Below, piece after piece: positions 35,677 through 45,551 of a stretch of 64,000 nt of DNA. The notes under the pieces are model-generated. The model saw nothing but the letters and a program-made list of their open reading frames with translations, had not been told where the DNA came from and did not search any database. A program made the position numbers and the translations under genes. The number at the start of each line of letters is the position of its first letter. The first letter of the stretch is position 1. The stretch is from Pseudomonas chlororaphis subsp. aurantiaca (lineage in GTDB: Bacteria; Pseudomonadota; Gammaproteobacteria; Pseudomonadales; Pseudomonadaceae), in NCBI RefSeq assembly GCF_013466605.1, contig NZ_CP059162.1, forward strand, positions 4,402,001 to 4,466,000, in the 5' to 3' direction.

Positions 35677-36960
35677 TTAGGCGTCCGGGGCTGCCTTGGC
35701 AGTCGGCTCACTGTTTTCATAGATATACAGTGGCTTGGACTTACCTTCTATAACGCTTTCGTCGATCACTACTTTACTCACCTCGGACTGCGAGGGGATT
35801 TCGTACATAGTGTCGAGCAACACGCCTTCGAGAATCGAACGCAATCCGCGAGCACCAGTCTTGCGCTCAAGCGCACGCTTGGCGACCGACTTGAGGGCAT
35901 CGGTACGGAACTCCAGATCGACGCCTTCCATCTCGAACAACTTGGCATACTGCTTGGTCAAGGCGTTTTTCGGCTCGGTGAGGATCTGGATCAACGCAGC
36001 TTCATCCAGCTCGTCCAGGGTCGCCAGAACTGGCAGACGGCCCACGAACTCCGGAATCAGGCCGAACTTGACCAGATCGTCCGGTTCGACTTCACGCAGG
36101 GATTCGCCGACCTTCTTGCCCTCTTCCTTGCTGCGCACTTCAGCATTGAAGCCAATGCCGCCGCGAGTCGAACGGTTCTGAATAACCTTCTCCAGACCCG
36201 AGAACGCACCACCGCAGATGAACAGGATGTTGCGCGTATCGACCTGCAGGAACTCTTGCTGCGGATGCTTGCGACCACCTTGAGGCGGAACGGAAGCCAC
36301 AGTGCCTTCGATCAGTTTCAACAGTGCCTGCTGCACGCCTTCGCCCGAAACGTCACGGGTAATCGAAGGGTTGTCAGACTTGCGGGAAATCTTGTCGATT
36401 TCATCGATATAGACGATGCCCATTTGAGCTTTCTCTACATCGTAATCGCACTTCTGCAGCAGTTTCTGAATGATGTTCTCGACGTCCTCACCCACATAAC
36501 CGGCTTCGGTCAGGGTGGTGGCGTCGGCAATGGTGAACGGTACATTCAACAGGCGCGCCAGGGTCTCTGCCAACAGAGTCTTGCCCGAACCTGTAGGGCC
36601 GATCAGCAAGATGTTGCTCTTGCCCAGTTCGACCTCGTCATTCTTTTTGTCACGCTGGTTGAGGCGCTTGTAGTGGTTGTATACCGCTACCGCCAGAACC
36701 TTTTTCGCACGTTCCTGACCAATCACATACTGATCAAGGATGCCGCTGATTTCTTTAGGCGAAGGCAATTTATGCGCGCTGCTCTCGGCCTGTGCTTCCT
36801 GCACCTCCTCACGGATGATGTCATTGCACAGGTCGACGCACTCGTCGCAGATAAAGACCGAGGGGCCGGCAATCAATTTGCGTACTTCATGCTGGCTTTT
36901 GCCACAGAAGGAGCAATAAAGCAGTTTGCCGTTGTCCTCGCCGTTGCGGGTGTCAGTCAT
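35677..36960 (-). CDS. clpX: ClpX, ATP-dependent unfoldase subunit of ClpXP
   Basis: 427 residues from ATG 36960 ([16 protein letters not shown]). The N-terminal zinc domain has cysteines in CSFCGK and CDECVDLC; Walker A is GPTGSGKT, Walker [10 protein letters not shown], pore loops GYVG and GGRKHPQQ, and an IGF-containing segment (GGIGFNAE) is visible. It unfolds SsrA-tagged and other substrates and feeds them to ClpP. Follows clpP by 105 bases. Confidence 0.97.
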   Translation of the reverse strand: MTDTRNGEDNGKLLYCSFCGKSQHEVRKLIAGPSVFICDECVDLCNDIIREEVQEAQAESSAHKLPSPKEISGILDQYVIGQERAKKVLAVAVYNHYKRLNQRDKKNDEVELGKSNILLIGPTGSGKTLLAETLARLLNVPFTIADATTLTEAGYVGEDVENIIQKLLQKCDYDVEKAQMGIVYIDEIDKISRKSDNPSITRDVSGEGVQQALLKLIEGTVASVPPQGGRKHPQQEFLQVDTRNILFICGGAFSGLEKVIQNRSTRGGIGFNAEVRSKEEGKKVGESLREVEPDDLVKFGLIPEFVGRLPVLATLDELDEAALIQILTEPKNALTKQYAKLFEMEGVDLEFRTDALKSVAKRALERKTGARGLRSILEGVLLDTMYEIPSQSEVSKVVIDESVIEGKSKPLYIYENSEPTAKAAPDA

Positions 36961-37065
36961 TCGATCGATCCAAATCCGATAGGCTTGCAACACAAGATGA
37001 AGGCAATTGCGGGCTTTTTCAAGTCCGCAGGTGGCCGGTTAACCAACCACCTACATTTGAGTTGC

Positions 37066-37707
37066 TTAGGCAGGCATTTGACGCTTGGTGATCACAGAGT
37101 CGATCAGGCCGTATTCAGCCGCACGCTCTGCGCTCATGAAGTTGTCGCGCTCGGTGTCGCGCTCGATGGTCTCGAGACTCTGACCGGTGTGATGAGCCAG
37201 CAGCGAGTTCAGACGCGAACGGATGTGCAGGATTTCCTTGGCATGGATGTCGATATCCGAGGCCTGGCCCTGGAAACCGCCCAATGGCTGGTGAATCATC
37301 ATCCGCGAGTTAGGCAGGCAGTGACGTTTGCCCGCTGCGCCACCGGCAAGCAGGAAGGCCCCCATGCTGCAGGCCTGGCCGATGCAGATGGTGGAAACGT
37401 CCGGCTTGATGAATTGCATGGTGTCGTAGATCGACATGCCCGCAGTCACCGAACCGCCTGGCGAATTGATGTAGAGATGGATGTCCTTGTCCGGGTTTTC
37501 CGCTTCAAGGAAGAGCAATTGTGCCGCAACCAGGTTGGCCATGTAGTCTTCTACCGGGCCAATCAGGAAGATCACCCGCTCCTTGAGGAGGCGCGAGTAG
37601 ATGTCATAGGCGCGTTCGCCACGGGCGGACTGCTCGATAACCATCGGGACCAGGCCGCCTGCGGCCTGGATGTCAGAGCTCTGCTGATAATAAGAATTGC
37701 GGGACAT
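37066..37707 (-). CDS. clpP: ClpP serine protease subunit
   Basis: 213 residues. The catalytic triad is visible as Ser in [14 protein letters not shown], His in [14 protein letters not shown] and Asp in the C-terminal [15 protein letters not shown] region. The family signature [12 protein letters not shown] is present. Forms the tetradecameric peptidase chamber working with ClpX and ClpA. Lies between tig and clpX. Confidence 0.97.
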   Translation of the reverse strand: MSRNSYYQQSSDIQAAGGLVPMVIEQSARGERAYDIYSRLLKERVIFLIGPVEDYMANLVAAQLLFLEAENPDKDIHLYINSPGGSVTAGMSIYDTMQFIKPDVSTICIGQACSMGAFLLAGGAAGKRHCLPNSRMMIHQPLGGFQGQASDIDIHAKEILHIRSRLNSLLAHHTGQSLETIERDTERDNFMSAERAAEYGLIDSVITKRQMPA

Positions 37708-37746
37708 GTCCTGCAGTCACTCCCAAATAGTCATGTCTTGAATACG

Positions 37747-37774
37747 CATAAGCCAGCACGAAGGCTGGCTTATG
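37747..37774 (-). terminator. Hairpin between tig and clpP
   Basis: CATAAGCCAGC (37747-37757) and GCTGGCTTATG (37764-37774) form a perfect 11-bp stem with a 6-base loop. No strong T run on the minus strand, so partial termination or mRNA processing is likely rather than a full stop. Confidence 0.65.
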
Positions 37775-37800
37775 GTGTGTATTTTCGAACGAGTAAAAAA

Positions 37801-39111
37801 TCAGTCGGCTTGTGGTGCTTCTACCGGCTTGACCGCTTCTTCGTAAGAGACCGATTTGTCGGTCACGCTAGCTTTCTGCAGAACAGTATCCACAACTTGT
37901 TCTTCCAGCACAACCGAACGGACTTCGTTCAGTTGCTGCTCGTTCTTGTAGTACCAGGACACGACCTGCTCCGGTTCCTGGTAAGCAGAAGCCATTTCCT
38001 GGATCAGCTCACGCACGCGGGCTTCGTCAGGCTTAAGATCGAATTGCTTGACCACTTCAGCCACGATCAGACCCAGCACAACGCGGCGCTTGGCTTGTTC
38101 TTCGAACAGCTCGGCCGGCAGTTGATCAGGTTTGATGTTGCCACCGAACTGTTGAACAGCCTGAACGCGCAGACGGTTCACTTCGTTATCCAGCAGAGCC
38201 TTAGGCACTTCGATCGGGTTGGCAGCCAGCAGGCCGTCCATTACCTGGTTCTTGACCTTGGACTTGATGGCCTGACGCAGTTCACGCTCCATGTTCTTGC
38301 GAACTTCGGCGCGGAAACCTTCCAGACCGGCTTCCTTGATACCGAATTGAGCGAAGAACTCTTCGGTCAGTTCTGGCAGCTTAGGCTCGGAAACGGTGTT
38401 GACGGTCACGGTGAACTCGGCGGCCTTGTTAGCCAGGTCCAGGTTCTGGTAGTTCTCAGGGAAAGTCAGGTTCAGAACGCGTTCTTCACCAGCTTTAGCG
38501 CCGACCAGGCCTTCTTCGAAGCCTGGAATCATACGGCCGGAACCCAGCACCAGCTGAGTACCCTTGGCGGAACCGCCAGCGAACACTTCACCGTCGACCT
38601 TGCCAACGAAATCGATGTTCAGCTGGTCTTCGTTTTGAGCGGCACGGTCGGCCACTTCAAAGCGAATGTTCTGCTTGCGCAGGATTTCCAGCATGTTGTC
38701 CAGGTCGGCATCAGCCACGTCAGCGCTAAGGCGCTCAACGGCGATGGACTCGAAACCGGCAACGGTGAACTCAGGGAACACTTCGAACGTTGCAACGTAT
38801 TCCAGGTCCTTGCCCTTCTCCAGAACCTTTGGTTCAACCGAAGGAGCGCCAGCCGGGTTCAGCTTCTGCTCGACAACAGCTTCGTAGAAGGAAGCCTGGA
38901 TCACGTCGCCCACAGCTTCTTGACGCGCATCAGCTTCATAACGCTGACGGATCACGCTCATTGGGACTTTGCCAGGACGGAAGCCTGGAATCTTGGCCTT
39001 TTGGGCAGTCTGCTGCAGACGCTTGTTGACCTGTGTCTCGATGCGCTCAGCCGGCACGGTGATGCTCATGCGGCGCTCAAGAGCAGAAGTATTTTCAACA
39101 GAAACTTGCAT
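37801..39111 (-). CDS. tig: Trigger factor
   Basis: 436 residues from ATG 39111 ([15 protein letters not shown]). The ribosome-binding signature GFRPGKVP lies in the N-terminal domain; the FKBP-like PPIase domain covers about 150-245 and the helical C-terminal chaperone domain the rest. First folding chaperone met by nascent chains at the ribosome exit. Head of the tig-clpP-clpX group. Confidence 0.97.
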   Translation of the reverse strand: MQVSVENTSALERRMSITVPAERIETQVNKRLQQTAQKAKIPGFRPGKVPMSVIRQRYEADARQEAVGDVIQASFYEAVVEQKLNPAGAPSVEPKVLEKGKDLEYVATFEVFPEFTVAGFESIAVERLSADVADADLDNMLEILRKQNIRFEVADRAAQNEDQLNIDFVGKVDGEVFAGGSAKGTQLVLGSGRMIPGFEEGLVGAKAGEERVLNLTFPENYQNLDLANKAAEFTVTVNTVSEPKLPELTEEFFAQFGIKEAGLEGFRAEVRKNMERELRQAIKSKVKNQVMDGLLAANPIEVPKALLDNEVNRLRVQAVQQFGGNIKPDQLPAELFEEQAKRRVVLGLIVAEVVKQFDLKPDEARVRELIQEMASAYQEPEQVVSWYYKNEQQLNEVRSVVLEEQVVDTVLQKASVTDKSVSYEEAVKPVEAPQAD

Positions 39112-39312
39112 GGATATTCCTCGTTGCACAGACGTTAGCCGGCCGTTTCCGACCCCAGAATCAAGGGCATGCATTCTAGTGGGTCAAACTCAAGAAGTCA
39201 CCCTACTGAAAACGGGTAAAAAAACAGCTGGCGATTTAAAGGCGGGGACCAACGGTTCAGCCTCGCCCTGAGAGCAAATACAGCGAATCAAACCAGGGCC
39301 TCTGCACCAACG

Positions 39313-39328
39313 CTTCTATATATAGAAG
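39313..39328. other. 16-bp perfect palindrome upstream of tig
   Basis: CTTCTATATATAGAAG, AT-rich and fully self-complementary, about 200 bases before tig. On the minus strand TATATA could serve as a -10. The 422-base region 39112-39533 otherwise holds only the tRNA terminator and presumably the tig promoter. Confidence 0.4.
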
Positions 39329-39465
39329 GAATGGCGCATCACATCCCTGATGGCCGGACCAAACCACAGCCCGACCGGTAAACCTTCAGTATTCCAGCGA
39401 CAAAAGGACGAGTGTTTCGTCGCCTTATCGGCCCATTACCTGCGCCCCGCCGAAATACAGACTTC

Positions 39466-39507
39466 TGAAACGAAAACGGCGCAGCCCTTTTCAGGTGCTG
39501 CGCCGTT
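39466..39507 (-). terminator. Terminator of the tRNA-Arg/His/Leu operon
   Basis: AACGGCGCAGC (39475-39485) and GCTGCGCCGTT (39497-39507), 11-bp stem, followed on the minus strand by TTCGTTTC. Confidence 0.88.
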
Positions 39508-39533
39508 ATCTGCTATATAAATAGCTACTTAAT

Positions 39534-39618
39534 TGGTGCGGACGAAGAGACTCGAACTCTTACACCTTGCGGCGCTGGAACCTAAATCCAGTGTGTCTAC
39601 CAATTCCACCACGTCCGC
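39534..39618 (-). tRNA. tRNA-Leu (anticodon UAG)
   Basis: 85 bases. Acceptor GCGGACG/CGTCCGC, long variable arm, anticodon loop TTTAGGT reading UAG, and encoded CCA. Third gene of a three-tRNA cluster. Confidence 0.95.
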
Positions 39619-39678
39619 GTATCAAGCTTTTAAAGCAAAGGCGCCAGACTATCTATTAATCTGGCGCCTTTCGGAATA

Positions 39679-39755
39679 TGGGGTGGACGATGGGGATCGA
39701 ACCCACGACAACAGGAGTCACAATCCTGTGCTCTACCAACTGAGCTACGCCCACC
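39679..39755 (-). tRNA. tRNA-His (anticodon GUG)
   Basis: 77 bases including the G-1 that pairs with C73, as required by HisRS. Anticodon loop TTGTGAC (GUG), T-loop TTCGATC, and encoded CCA. Confidence 0.95.
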
Positions 39756-39794
39756 ATATTGCGTTGTTGCGTTACTTGTGCCAAAGCTGCCTAA

Positions 39795-39871
39795 TGGCGC
39801 ACCCGGCAGGACTCGAACCTGCGACCATCCGCTTAGAAGGCGGATGCTCTATCCAGCTGAGCTACGGGCGC
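39795..39871 (-). tRNA. tRNA-Arg (anticodon UCU)
   Basis: 77 bases. Acceptor GCGCCCG/CGGGTGC, D-arm GTAGCTCAGCTGGATAGAGC split normally, anticodon loop CTTCTAA (UCU), and encoded CCA. First gene of the cluster. Confidence 0.95.
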
Positions 39872-39992
39872 CTTATTAATCTGTATTCTTTAATGATTAC
39901 AAACTAAGTGCTTTCAGTCGTTACGAGCTAAACACCAACTCTGCCCGACCTTCTTAACCAGTGCTAGGCTGTGCCCGACAAGTGCGACGAAT

Positions 39993-40019
39993 GTTATAGG
40001 CGAGCCGTTAGGTCGTCAA
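39993..40019 (-). promoter_or_regulatory. Promoter of the tRNA cluster
   Basis: On the minus strand TTGACG (40019-40014) and TATAAC (39998-39993) with a 15-base spacer, preceded by a very AT-rich stretch (40020-40060) that resembles an UP element. About 120 bases before tRNA-Arg. Confidence 0.65.
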
Positions 40020-40151
40020 CTCTTTTTTGAAAAAAATTCATTTAATTAAAGGAGTTAGGGGAATTTGCAGACCAAGCGCCTTTGCCCTCACGTCCTGGCA
40101 TGCGAGAATGCGTTCTCTTTTTCTCTCCCTCTCGATGGTTAATCACGCGTC

Positions 40152-41006
40152 ATGACTGCACAACTAATCGACGGCAAAGCGATCGCCGCTAGCCTGCGCC
40201 AGCAGATCGCCAAACGTGTCGCCGAGCGTCGCGAGCAAGGCCTGCGTACTCCAGGCCTCGCGGTGATCCTGGTCGGCAGCGACCCGGCCTCTCAGGTTTA
40301 TGTCTCGCACAAGCGTAAAGACTGCGAAGAGGTCGGCTTTCTTTCACAAGCCTATGACTTGCCTACAGACACCACTCAAGAAGCACTGGCCGGCCTGATC
40401 GACCGCCTCAACGATGATCCGAACATCGATGGCGTCCTGCTACAGCTGCCACTGCCCGAACACCTCGATGCCTCCAAACTGCTGGAACGCATCCGTCCGG
40501 ATAAAGACGTGGATGGTTTCCATCCTTATAACGTCGGCCGCCTGGCCCAGCGCATCCCCTTGCTGCGCCCATGCACGCCGAAAGGCATCATGACCCTGCT
40601 GGAAAGCACCGGTGCCGATCTGTACGGCATGGATGCAGTGGTGGTCGGCGCTTCCAACATCGTCGGTCGTCCAATGGCAATGGAGCTGCTGCTGGCCGGC
40701 TGCACCGTTACTGTTACCCACCGCTTCACCAAGGATCTGGCCGGCCACGTCGGGCGTGCCGACCTGGTGGTCGTGGCCGCCGGCAAGCCGGGTCTGGTCA
40801 AGGGCGAATGGATCAAGGAAGGCGCCATCGTCATCGACGTCGGCATCAACCGCCAGGAAGACGGCAAGCTGGTGGGCGATGTGGTCTACGAGACCGCCCT
40901 GCCCCGTGCCGGCTGGATCACCCCGGTACCGGGCGGCGTCGGCCCGATGACTCGCGCCTGCCTGCTGGAAAACACCTTGTACGCGGCAGAAACGCTGCAC
41001 GACTGA
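40152..41006 (+). CDS. folD: Bifunctional methylenetetrahydrofolate dehydrogenase/cyclohydrolase
   Basis: 284 residues. FolD interconverts 5,10-methylene-THF and 10-formyl-THF with NADP. Catalytic-domain motifs [14 protein letters not shown] (catalytic lysine) and [13 protein letters not shown] are present; the NADP domain includes [20 protein letters not shown] and [18 protein letters not shown]. Complete length. A terminator follows. Confidence 0.97.
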   Translation: MTAQLIDGKAIAASLRQQIAKRVAERREQGLRTPGLAVILVGSDPASQVYVSHKRKDCEEVGFLSQAYDLPTDTTQEALAGLIDRLNDDPNIDGVLLQLPLPEHLDASKLLERIRPDKDVDGFHPYNVGRLAQRIPLLRPCTPKGIMTLLESTGADLYGMDAVVVGASNIVGRPMAMELLLAGCTVTVTHRFTKDLAGHVGRADLVVVAAGKPGLVKGEWIKEGAIVIDVGINRQEDGKLVGDVVYETALPRAGWITPVPGGVGPMTRACLLENTLYAAETLHD

Positions 41007-41030
41007 CGCAGGGAAATGTCCCGGATAAAA

Positions 41031-41058
41031 GAACCCCGCCATTGGCGGGGTTCTTTGT
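41031..41058 (+). terminator. Terminator after folD
   Basis: GAACCCCGCC (41031-41040) and GGCGGGGTTC (41044-41053) with a 3-base loop, then TTTGTTT. The 230 bases to the next gene show no other feature I can support. Confidence 0.92.
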
Positions 41059-41288
41059 TTCTGCTCGCCGAAAACCTGGACCGAATAACCCGCTTGCAAC
41101 GGATGATCTACTCATCAGAAAAAAGAGGATCGAACTGATACAAAACTGATACAGGATGAAATTTAATTTACCTGAAGCCCTTTACCTACAGGCGTGTAGC
41201 TCTTTCCTGGCACATACTCATAAAATGTAACGTTTTTCTGAAAGCAGCCCGTTGCAGAACGGCATATCCACTTCATGAGTCCGCCCGC

Positions 41289-42227
41289 GTGAAAATCCGT
41301 CTTTCTATCCTGAGCCTATTTTTTGCATTTACAGGCACCCTTATCACGCAGAGCGCCGTCGCTCGCGAAACCACCGAAGCGCCGCGCGACCCCTCCCAAC
41401 TGCATATTGCCTCCGGCAGCGCCATGCTGCTGGATCTGCAGACCAACAAAGTCATTTATTCCAGCAATCCCGACGTTGTCGTGCCCATTGCGTCGGTGAC
41501 CAAGCTGATGACCGGCCTGATCGTACTCGACGCCAAACAACCGCTGGATGAATACATCTCCGTGGACATCAGCAACACCCCGGAAATGAAAGGCGTGTTT
41601 TCCCGGGTCAAGCTCAAGAGCGAGCTGCCGCGCAAGGAGATGCTGCTGATCGCCCTGATGTCGTCGGAAAACCGTGCCGCCGCCAGCCTCGCCCACCACT
41701 ACCCGGGCGGGTACGCAGCCTTTATTGCCGCCATGAACGCCAAGGCCAAGGCACTGGGCATGACCAGCACGCACTATGTCGAGCCGACCGGCCTGTCGGC
41801 CCATAACGTGTCCACCGCACGGGACCTGAGCAAACTGTTGCTGGCGGCGCGCAAATACCCGCTGCTGAGCGAGCTGAGCACCACCAAGGAAAAGACCGTG
41901 GCGTTCCGCAAACCCAGCTACACCCTGGGCTTTCGCAATACCGATCACCTGGTCAACAGGGCCAACTGGGACATCAAGCTGACCAAGACCGGCTTTACCG
42001 ATGAAGCAGGCCACTGCCTGGTGCTGGTGACCAGCATGAGCAACCGACCGGTCGCCCTGGTGATTCTCGACGCCTTTGGCAAATACACGCACTTCGCCGA
42101 TGCCGGCCGCATCCGCCAGTGGCTGGAAACCGGTAAAAGCGGCTCGGTACCGGGCGCCGCCTTGAGCTACAAGGCCAGCAAAAACCTGAAAAGTCGTCAG
42201 AGCGGCGTCGCCCAGACTGCCGAGTAG
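41289..42227 (+). CDS. pbpG: D-alanyl-D-alanine endopeptidase (PBP7-type)
   Basis: 312 residues from GTG 41289. A signal peptide (about 1-25, ending TQSAVA) exports it to the periplasm. S11 peptidase motifs: SxxK in PIASVTKLM, SxN in [11 protein letters not shown] and KTG in [12 protein letters not shown]. It cleaves D-Ala-meso-DAP cross-links in peptidoglycan. Length matches PbpG. No strong ribosome-binding site is seen, so the exact start is less certain than the call. Confidence 0.92.
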   Translation: MKIRLSILSLFFAFTGTLITQSAVARETTEAPRDPSQLHIASGSAMLLDLQTNKVIYSSNPDVVVPIASVTKLMTGLIVLDAKQPLDEYISVDISNTPEMKGVFSRVKLKSELPRKEMLLIALMSSENRAAASLAHHYPGGYAAFIAAMNAKAKALGMTSTHYVEPTGLSAHNVSTARDLSKLLLAARKYPLLSELSTTKEKTVAFRKPSYTLGFRNTDHLVNRANWDIKLTKTGFTDEAGHCLVLVTSMSNRPVALVILDAFGKYTHFADAGRIRQWLETGKSGSVPGAALSYKASKNLKSRQSGVAQTAE

Positions 42228-42241
42228 AAGCTGGCAGACAC

Positions 42242-42272
42242 AAAAAAGGCCGCGGATCTGTCGATTGCGGCC
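42242..42272 (-). terminator. Terminator of the C39-like lipoprotein gene
   Basis: On the minus strand GGCCGC (42272-42267)/GCGGCC (42253-42248) followed by six T (42247-42242). A second hairpin GACGGCGCCC-TT-GGGCGCCGTC lies at 42281-42302 between the convergent genes. Confidence 0.75.
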
Positions 42273-42317
42273 CCTTCAAAGACGGCGCCCTTGGGCGCCG
42301 TCAGCGTTTCTGCAACC

Positions 42318-42995
42318 TCAGTTGGCGCTCAATGCCTTGGTCGCCCGCGCTGCCGCGTTCTCCTGCCCGGCCTGGGCCAACTCATCGGCCGCCTTCAGCC
42401 AACGCTGGCGATCGACCTGGGCGGGTACCTGGGTCGGCCCCTGAATCAGCACCGCCCAGTGCCCCGCACTGCTCCAGGCTGATTCGAACTTGGCAAAGTC
42501 CATCAACAGACGACGATTCATTCCCGCTCGCAACAACACCGTCCGCTTGTGCCGGTTATAGCCCGCCAGCACGGCATAGCGAGGTTCGGCCCAGAACGCC
42601 GAGCCTTCGGTGTAACGCACCATCACCGGGTATCCCGCGGCAACCTGGGTCAGCAGCGCCGCTAAATTGTTATCCAGCGGATAGACCACCATCCCGTACT
42701 CACGCGCCAGGGTCAGCATGTTCTGCTGCAACTTCGCCTCGGCGCCTGGCAGGTGCAGCGGCTTGTCCAGCAGGCCTGGGGTGATCACGATGCCTTGCTG
42801 GGACAGCATGCTGGCCAGGGTGCCCGGGCCGCTCTGATAGGTTTCGCCGCGGAAAAACGGCACGCCATTGAGTTCCACCCGCTCGGGCAGGCGCTGAATC
42901 TCTGGCTGCACGCTGCTGGCGCAACCGGCCAGCGTCAGGGCGCAGGCGCCCGCCAACAACAGTGTTCGAAATCGCAGAAACATCAGTTCCATCAT
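42318..42995 (-). CDS. Lipoprotein with degenerate C39-type papain-like peptidase fold
   Basis: 225 residues. Lipoprotein signal peptide with lipobox LAGC (C25). The region VPFFRGETYQSGPGTLASMLSQ aligns with the C39-like motif in which Q-x-CGP-x-L carries the catalytic cysteine; here the position reads S55 (QSGP). A histidine in AGHWAVLIQG and an AVLAGYN segment are in plausible places, but the typical H of the second motif reads RY. It is probably a non-catalytic or serine-variant relative. Faces the periplasm, anchored to a membrane. Function unknown. Confidence 0.75.
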   Translation of the reverse strand: MMELMFLRFRTLLLAGACALTLAGCASSVQPEIQRLPERVELNGVPFFRGETYQSGPGTLASMLSQQGIVITPGLLDKPLHLPGAEAKLQQNMLTLAREYGMVVYPLDNNLAALLTQVAAGYPVMVRYTEGSAFWAEPRYAVLAGYNRHKRTVLLRAGMNRRLLMDFAKFESAWSSAGHWAVLIQGPTQVPAQVDRQRWLKAADELAQAGQENAAARATKALSAN

Positions 42996-43214
42996 GACTC
43001 TCTTGTGCAGACGCCAAGCCAGGAACCCCGGCCGAAACGCTGATCATAGGGCGCCATGAAGCAAGGGTATAGCGTCAAGCCGCAGTAATTTGCGCCCCAT
43101 AGAGCAAACAGTCTGATGACACTCGACTATTGGTCAATGGCTTGAAACACATCCGCGACTAGACTGTCCATGGCAACGGGTGTGTGCCCCGAACAGGGCA
43201 AAAAGGAGGCATGT

Positions 43215-43382
43215 ATGAGCCTGACAACGACAATCCTGATGCTGATCGGCGGCTGGCTGGCCGTCGCCGCTGCCATGCTCTGGGGCGTCCTGCGGATCGC
43301 TCGCCGACACCATCATCCGCGTTTGCCGACTCCCGCCGCGAAAACCGCAAAACCGGCCCGATATCACGCCACCGCGCATTGA
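43215..43382 (+). CDS. Small single-pass membrane protein, 55 residues
   Basis: MSLTTTILMLIGGWLAVAAA forms one membrane helix followed by a basic tail rich in Arg, His and Lys (RIARRHHHPRLP). ATG 43215 has AAAGGAGG 5 bases upstream, a very strong ribosome-binding site; the frame extends to 43170 but that start lacks one. By the positive-inside rule the tail is cytoplasmic. Function unknown. Confidence 0.7.
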   Translation: MSLTTTILMLIGGWLAVAAAMLWGVLRIARRHHHPRLPTPAAKTAKPARYHATAH

Positions 43383-43406
43383 CTGGCGCCTTTTCTCCTA
43401 CCCAAT

Positions 43407-43438
43407 AAAAAACAGCGACCTGTGTCCTTGAACACAGG
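43407..43438 (-). terminator. Terminator of the TerC-family gene
   Basis: CCTGTGT (43419-43425)/ACACAGG (43432-43438), followed on the minus strand by TTTTTTATT. Confidence 0.8.
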
Positions 43439-43461
43439 CCGCCGTCGATTGTTGCCGCGAA

Positions 43462-44223
43462 TCAGGCTTCGACTCCCGCCTCCGCCGCCACCCGCTTCTG
43501 CCGGGCACGACGAGCCAGCATGTTCAGCCCCTCGATGGCCGCCGAGAAGGCCATGGCCGCGTACACATAACCTTTTGGCACATGAGCACCGAAACCTTCG
43601 GCGATCAGCGTCATGCCGATCATGATCAGGAAGCCCAGGGCCAGCATGACCACCGTCGGGTTGTCATTGATGAACTTGGCCAGAGGCTCGGCCGCCAGCA
43701 GCATCACCAGTACCGACACCACCACCGCGATGATCATGATCGGCAAGTGCTCGGTCATGCCGACGGCGGTGATGATGCTGTCGATGGAGAACACCATGTC
43801 CAGCATCAGGATCTGGCCGATCGCCGCAGCGAACCCCAGGGACACGCCGGCGGTCTTGCTTTTGCTGTCCTGCGGCTCCGGGTCCATGCTGTGATGGATC
43901 TCCGTGGTGGCCTTCCACAGCAGGAACAGGCCGCCGGCGATCAGGATCATGTCCTTCCAGGAGAAGACCTGGCCGAAGACATCGATCACCGGCTCGGTCA
44001 GTTGCACAATGAAGGCGATGGTGCTGAGCAGTGCCAGACGCAGGATCAGGGCCATGCCGATACCTATCCGCCGGGCCTTGGCCCGGTGTTGCTCGGGCAG
44101 CTTGTTGGTCAGGATCGAAATGAAGATCAGGTTATCGATGCCGAGCACGATTTCCATGACCACCAGGGTTGCCAGGGCGACCCAGGCGGTGGGGCTGGCG
44201 GCGAGTTGTAAAAGGTATTCCAT
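43462..44223 (-). CDS. TerC-family integral membrane protein
   Basis: 253 residues, about seven hydrophobic helices. The TerC signatures are present: [15 protein letters not shown] near the N-terminus and [14 protein letters not shown] midway, whose acidic residues lie inside the membrane. TerC/Alx relatives are linked to metal (Mn) export and tellurite resistance, and some assist metalation of exported enzymes. Inner membrane. A standalone copy without ter genes. Confidence 0.9.
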   Translation of the reverse strand: MEYLLQLAASPTAWVALATLVVMEIVLGIDNLIFISILTNKLPEQHRAKARRIGIGMALILRLALLSTIAFIVQLTEPVIDVFGQVFSWKDMILIAGGLFLLWKATTEIHHSMDPEPQDSKSKTAGVSLGFAAAIGQILMLDMVFSIDSIITAVGMTEHLPIMIIAVVVSVLVMLLAAEPLAKFINDNPTVVMLALGFLIMIGMTLIAEGFGAHVPKGYVYAAMAFSAAIEGLNMLARRARQKRVAAEAGVEA

Positions 44224-44255
44224 GGCTCAGTCCTGAGTCGGGGGGTATGGGGGAA

Positions 44256-44504
44256 TCAGATTTCCTGGGACGACGAGGTGGCTTCTTTGGCCTCATCCGC
44301 CGGCTTTTCCTGCTTGCTGATCAAGCCTTGGGTCGCATCGCTGATCGCCTGTTCGGCGGCCTTGTGCGTGTCGTCGATCGCCTGCTTGGCGTTTTCCGCA
44401 GCCTTGCCCAACAGCTGCTGCGCGCTTTTTTCTGCCTGCTCGCAACCGGCAAGGGTGATCAACGACAACGCCAGCAACGATGCGGCGATGGATTTATAGG
44501 TCAT
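44256..44504 (-). CDS. Small lipoprotein with Ala/Lys/Gln-rich helix
   Basis: 82 residues from ATG 44504 (GAGGAAAG upstream). Lipobox LAGC gives acylation at C21. The mature part (EQAEKSAQQLLGKAAENAKQ and on) is a probable amphipathic or coiled helix. Function unknown. It is transcribed divergently from nhaR across 135 bases containing an inverted repeat, so NhaR may control it. Confidence 0.75.
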   Translation of the reverse strand: MTYKSIAASLLALSLITLAGCEQAEKSAQQLLGKAAENAKQAIDDTHKAAEQAISDATQGLISKQEKPADEAKEATSSSQEI

Positions 44505-44589
44505 TGCGCTTTCCTCGTTAGAACGGACCGGGCCGAGACGATAGCCCGTCAATAGCGAGGCATTCTATGGAGGTGAACACTTCAGGAAA

Positions 44590-44628
44590 ATTCGTATTTT
44601 TAACAGCTATACTTCGATTTTTACGAAT
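44590..44628. promoter_or_regulatory. Inverted repeat between nhaR and the small lipoprotein
   Basis: ATTCGTA (44590-44596) and TACGAAT (44622-44628), with an internal near-direct repeat (TTCGTATTTTT and TTCGATTTTT). Candidate LysR-type (NhaR) binding region, ending 11 bases before nhaR. Confidence 0.5.
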
Positions 44629-44639
44629 AAAAGCCAGCC

Positions 44640-45545
44640 ATGCTCAATTACCGCCAACTGCACTACTTCTGGGTCGTCGCCAAGACCGGCAGCATCGTCC
44701 GGGCCTGCGAGCAACTGAACCTGACCCCGCAAACCATCAGCGGCCAGATCACCCTGCTCGAACAGACCTACGGCATCGAATTGTTTCGCCGGGTCGGTCG
44801 GCAACTGGAGTTGACCGAAGCCGGGCGCCAGACCCTGCCCTACGCCGAGCAGATGTTCCAGCTGGGCGGCGAACTGGAAGCCATGCTCCAGGCCCAGCCC
44901 AACGAGCAGCAGATCCTGTTCCGGGTCGGCGTGGCCGATGTGGTGCCCAAATCGATCGTCTATCGCCTGATCGCCCCGACCATGGAGCTGAACGAACCGA
45001 TCCGCATCACCTGCCGCGAAGACAAGCTCGAACGCCTGCTGGCCGACCTGGCCATCCAGCGCCTGGACCTGGTGATCTCCGACAGCCCCATGCCTTCGCA
45101 CCTGGACATCAAGGGCTACAGCCAGAAACTCGGCGAATGCGGCATCAGCTTTTTTGCCACCGAGGAACTGGCCGAGCGCTATGGAACGAACTTCCCCCAT
45201 AGCCTGCATGGCGCTCCGCTGCTGATTCCCGGGCAGGAAACGGTAGTACGCAGCCGCCTGCTGCGCTGGCTGGCCGAGCAGCAGATACAACCCAGGATCA
45301 TCGGCGAGTTCGACGACAGCGCCTTGATGCAGGCATTCGGCCAGTCGGGCAGCGGGATCTTCATCAGCCCCAGCGTGATCGCCGACGAAGTGCGGCGCCA
45401 GTACGGCGTGCAACTGATCGGCCAGACCGACGCGGTCAGCGAGTCGTTCTACGCCATTTCGGTCGAACGCAAGGTCAAGCACCCCGGCATCGTGGCGATC
45501 ACCGAAGGCGCCCGCCGCGAGCTGTTTACCGCCATGGGCGCCTGA
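44640..45545 (+). CDS. nhaR: LysR-type transcriptional activator NhaR
   Basis: 301 residues. The start MLNYRQLHYFWVVAKTGSIV and the helix-turn-helix LNLTPQTISGQITLLEQTYG are characteristic of NhaR rather than generic LysR. In E. coli it responds to Na+ and activates nhaA, osmC and pga genes. Here its neighbours are a small lipoprotein (divergent) and an MFS gene (convergent, 6 bases away), so direct targets are uncertain; the divergent lipoprotein is the best local candidate. Confidence 0.9.
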   Translation: MLNYRQLHYFWVVAKTGSIVRACEQLNLTPQTISGQITLLEQTYGIELFRRVGRQLELTEAGRQTLPYAEQMFQLGGELEAMLQAQPNEQQILFRVGVADVVPKSIVYRLIAPTMELNEPIRITCREDKLERLLADLAIQRLDLVISDSPMPSHLDIKGYSQKLGECGISFFATEELAERYGTNFPHSLHGAPLLIPGQETVVRSRLLRWLAEQQIQPRIIGEFDDSALMQAFGQSGSGIFISPSVIADEVRRQYGVQLIGQTDAVSESFYAISVERKVKHPGIVAITEGARRELFTAMGA

Positions 45546-45551
45546 GGAGGA

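Noticed and set aside
36256..39138. 960-codon plus-strand open frame antisense to clpX, clpP and tig
   Set aside because: It crosses three well-established genes and their intergenic gaps, and its product shows no domain. Long antisense frames like this are common in GC-rich DNA with strong third-position bias.
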